Shown here one piece after another: positions 6,096 through 6,464 of a DNA stretch of 6,464 nt (positions are counted from its first letter, which is position 1; each line of letters begins with the position of its first letter). A model generated the notes under the pieces. That model was not told where the DNA came from, searched no databases, and saw nothing but the letters and a program-made list of their open reading frames with translations. The translations under genes and the position numbers were made by a program. This stretch comes from Calditrichota bacterium (GTDB taxonomy: Bacteria > Zhuqueibacterota > Zhuqueibacteria > Zhuqueibacterales > Geothermadaptataceae), in contig QQUM01000107.1 of the NCBI GenBank assembly GCA_008501545.1, positions 1-6,464 of the forward strand, in the 5' to 3' direction.

Positions 6096-6464
6096 TTTAT
6101 GAGAGCAAATTTTCCTCGTTTCGATCCGATATCGGGCGCATCTACAACAAAGAAGTAGATGCCAAAAGCAACTTCTGGTCCATCATCTGAAGTCAAATCC
6201 CAGGATTTTCGGCCGTAATCCACAGTTGATTCATGCTCAAGTGTGCGAACTTTTTTTCCACTTGCGGTAAATATGTGAATTGTACACTTAGGCGGAAGGT
6301 TAACAAAATCGACCCGGCGTTGTGTTGTGCCACCCAATTCATAGATGGTTTCAAATGAATTCGTAACAACGTAGGGATCTGGTACAACAAAGATTTCCCG
6401 CAAATCCTTTTTCGCTTCTTCCTTCTCCCAAACACCACCTTCGATGACATAGCGGAATGTAGCT
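6092..6464 (-). CDS. C-terminal fragment of a surface/secreted protein with FlgD-Ig/sorting-type tail
   Basis: The last 123 codons of a gene that enters from beyond base 6464. The frame is open to the window edge (ATFRYVIEGGVWEKEEAKKDL...), so an internal TTG at 6403 is not the true start. The segment FVVPDPYVVTNSFE is followed by a beta-rich Ig-like module (FVNLPPKCTIHIFTASGKKV, SWDLTSDDG, FGIYFFVVDAP) and ends GKFALIK. The order IHIFTASGKKVRTL / GIYFFVV / KFALIK parallels IVIYNVLGQRVHTL / GVYYYTL / KMLLLK in the protein at 617-4390. Both therefore probably end in related beta-sandwich tails used for type IX secretion or surface anchoring. VVP[ND]PY-type C-termini are familiar from large exported proteins of Calditrichaeota/KSB1-like bacteria. 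Whatever defines the protein's main function lies outside the window. The TGA stop at 6094-6092 overlaps the next ATG. Confidence 0.8.
   Translation of the reverse strand, partial: ATFRYVIEGGVWEKEEAKKDLREIFVVPDPYVVTNSFETIYELGGTTQRRVDFVNLPPKCTIHIFTASGKKVRTLEHESTVDYGRKSWDLTSDDGPEVAFGIYFFVVDAPDIGSKRGKFALIK

Noticed and set aside
6092..6403. A complete small protein starting at TTG 6403
   Set aside because: The frame stays open to the window edge, and the sequence has the form of a C-terminal tail, so it is the end of a longer gene.

Overview
The window looks like chromosomal DNA from a member of the FCB superphylum (the Bacteroidetes/Ignavibacteria/Calditrichaeota/KSB1/Marinimicrobia neighbourhood). 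The main evidence is a C-terminal tail of type IX secretion sorting-domain type (NYPNPFNPETTI ... IYNVLGQRVHTL ... KKMLLLK) on a large secreted protein, plus a second, differently styled surface-protein C-terminus (VVPDPYVV ... GIYFFVVDAP ... KFALIK) of the kind found in Calditrichaeota/KSB1-like genomes. The phylum is an inference from protein style. No rRNA or other phylogenetic marker is present.

Every convincing gene is on the minus strand, so transcription runs from high to low coordinates. (1) 6464-6092: the last 123 codons of a surface or secreted protein that enters from outside the window. (2) 6095-4503: a 530-residue lipoprotein resembling SurA/PpiC (parvulin) foldases, overlapping gene 1 by ATGA. 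(3) 4390-617: a 1257-residue exported protein with a signal peptide, four homologous beta-sandwich-like domains and a T9SS-type tail. Its central part is a 1665-bp block present twice in direct orientation with no nucleotide difference (945-2609 and 2655-4319), joined by a 45-bp Gly-rich linker. Each block is itself an older, diverged pair of domains. (4) 616-196: a 421-bp gene-free stretch holding three minus-strand terminator-like hairpins (576-609, 538-571, 452-479) and a palindromic REP/MITE-like element (about 240-362). (5) 195-1: the start of another lipoprotein with a SurA-N-like beginning, running out of the window.

Genes 1 and 2 form a translationally coupled pair. Gene 3 follows gene 2 after 112 bp and may be co-transcribed or have its own promoter; its leader contains a hairpin and a possible short upstream ORF. 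The three hairpins close this unit, and gene 5 appears to start a new one. A plausible reading, by inference, is an envelope-protein locus in which SurA-like lipoproteins help exported proteins such as gene 3 cross the periplasm before T9SS-type secretion and surface attachment. No RNA gene, CRISPR array, transposase or plus-strand gene was found.
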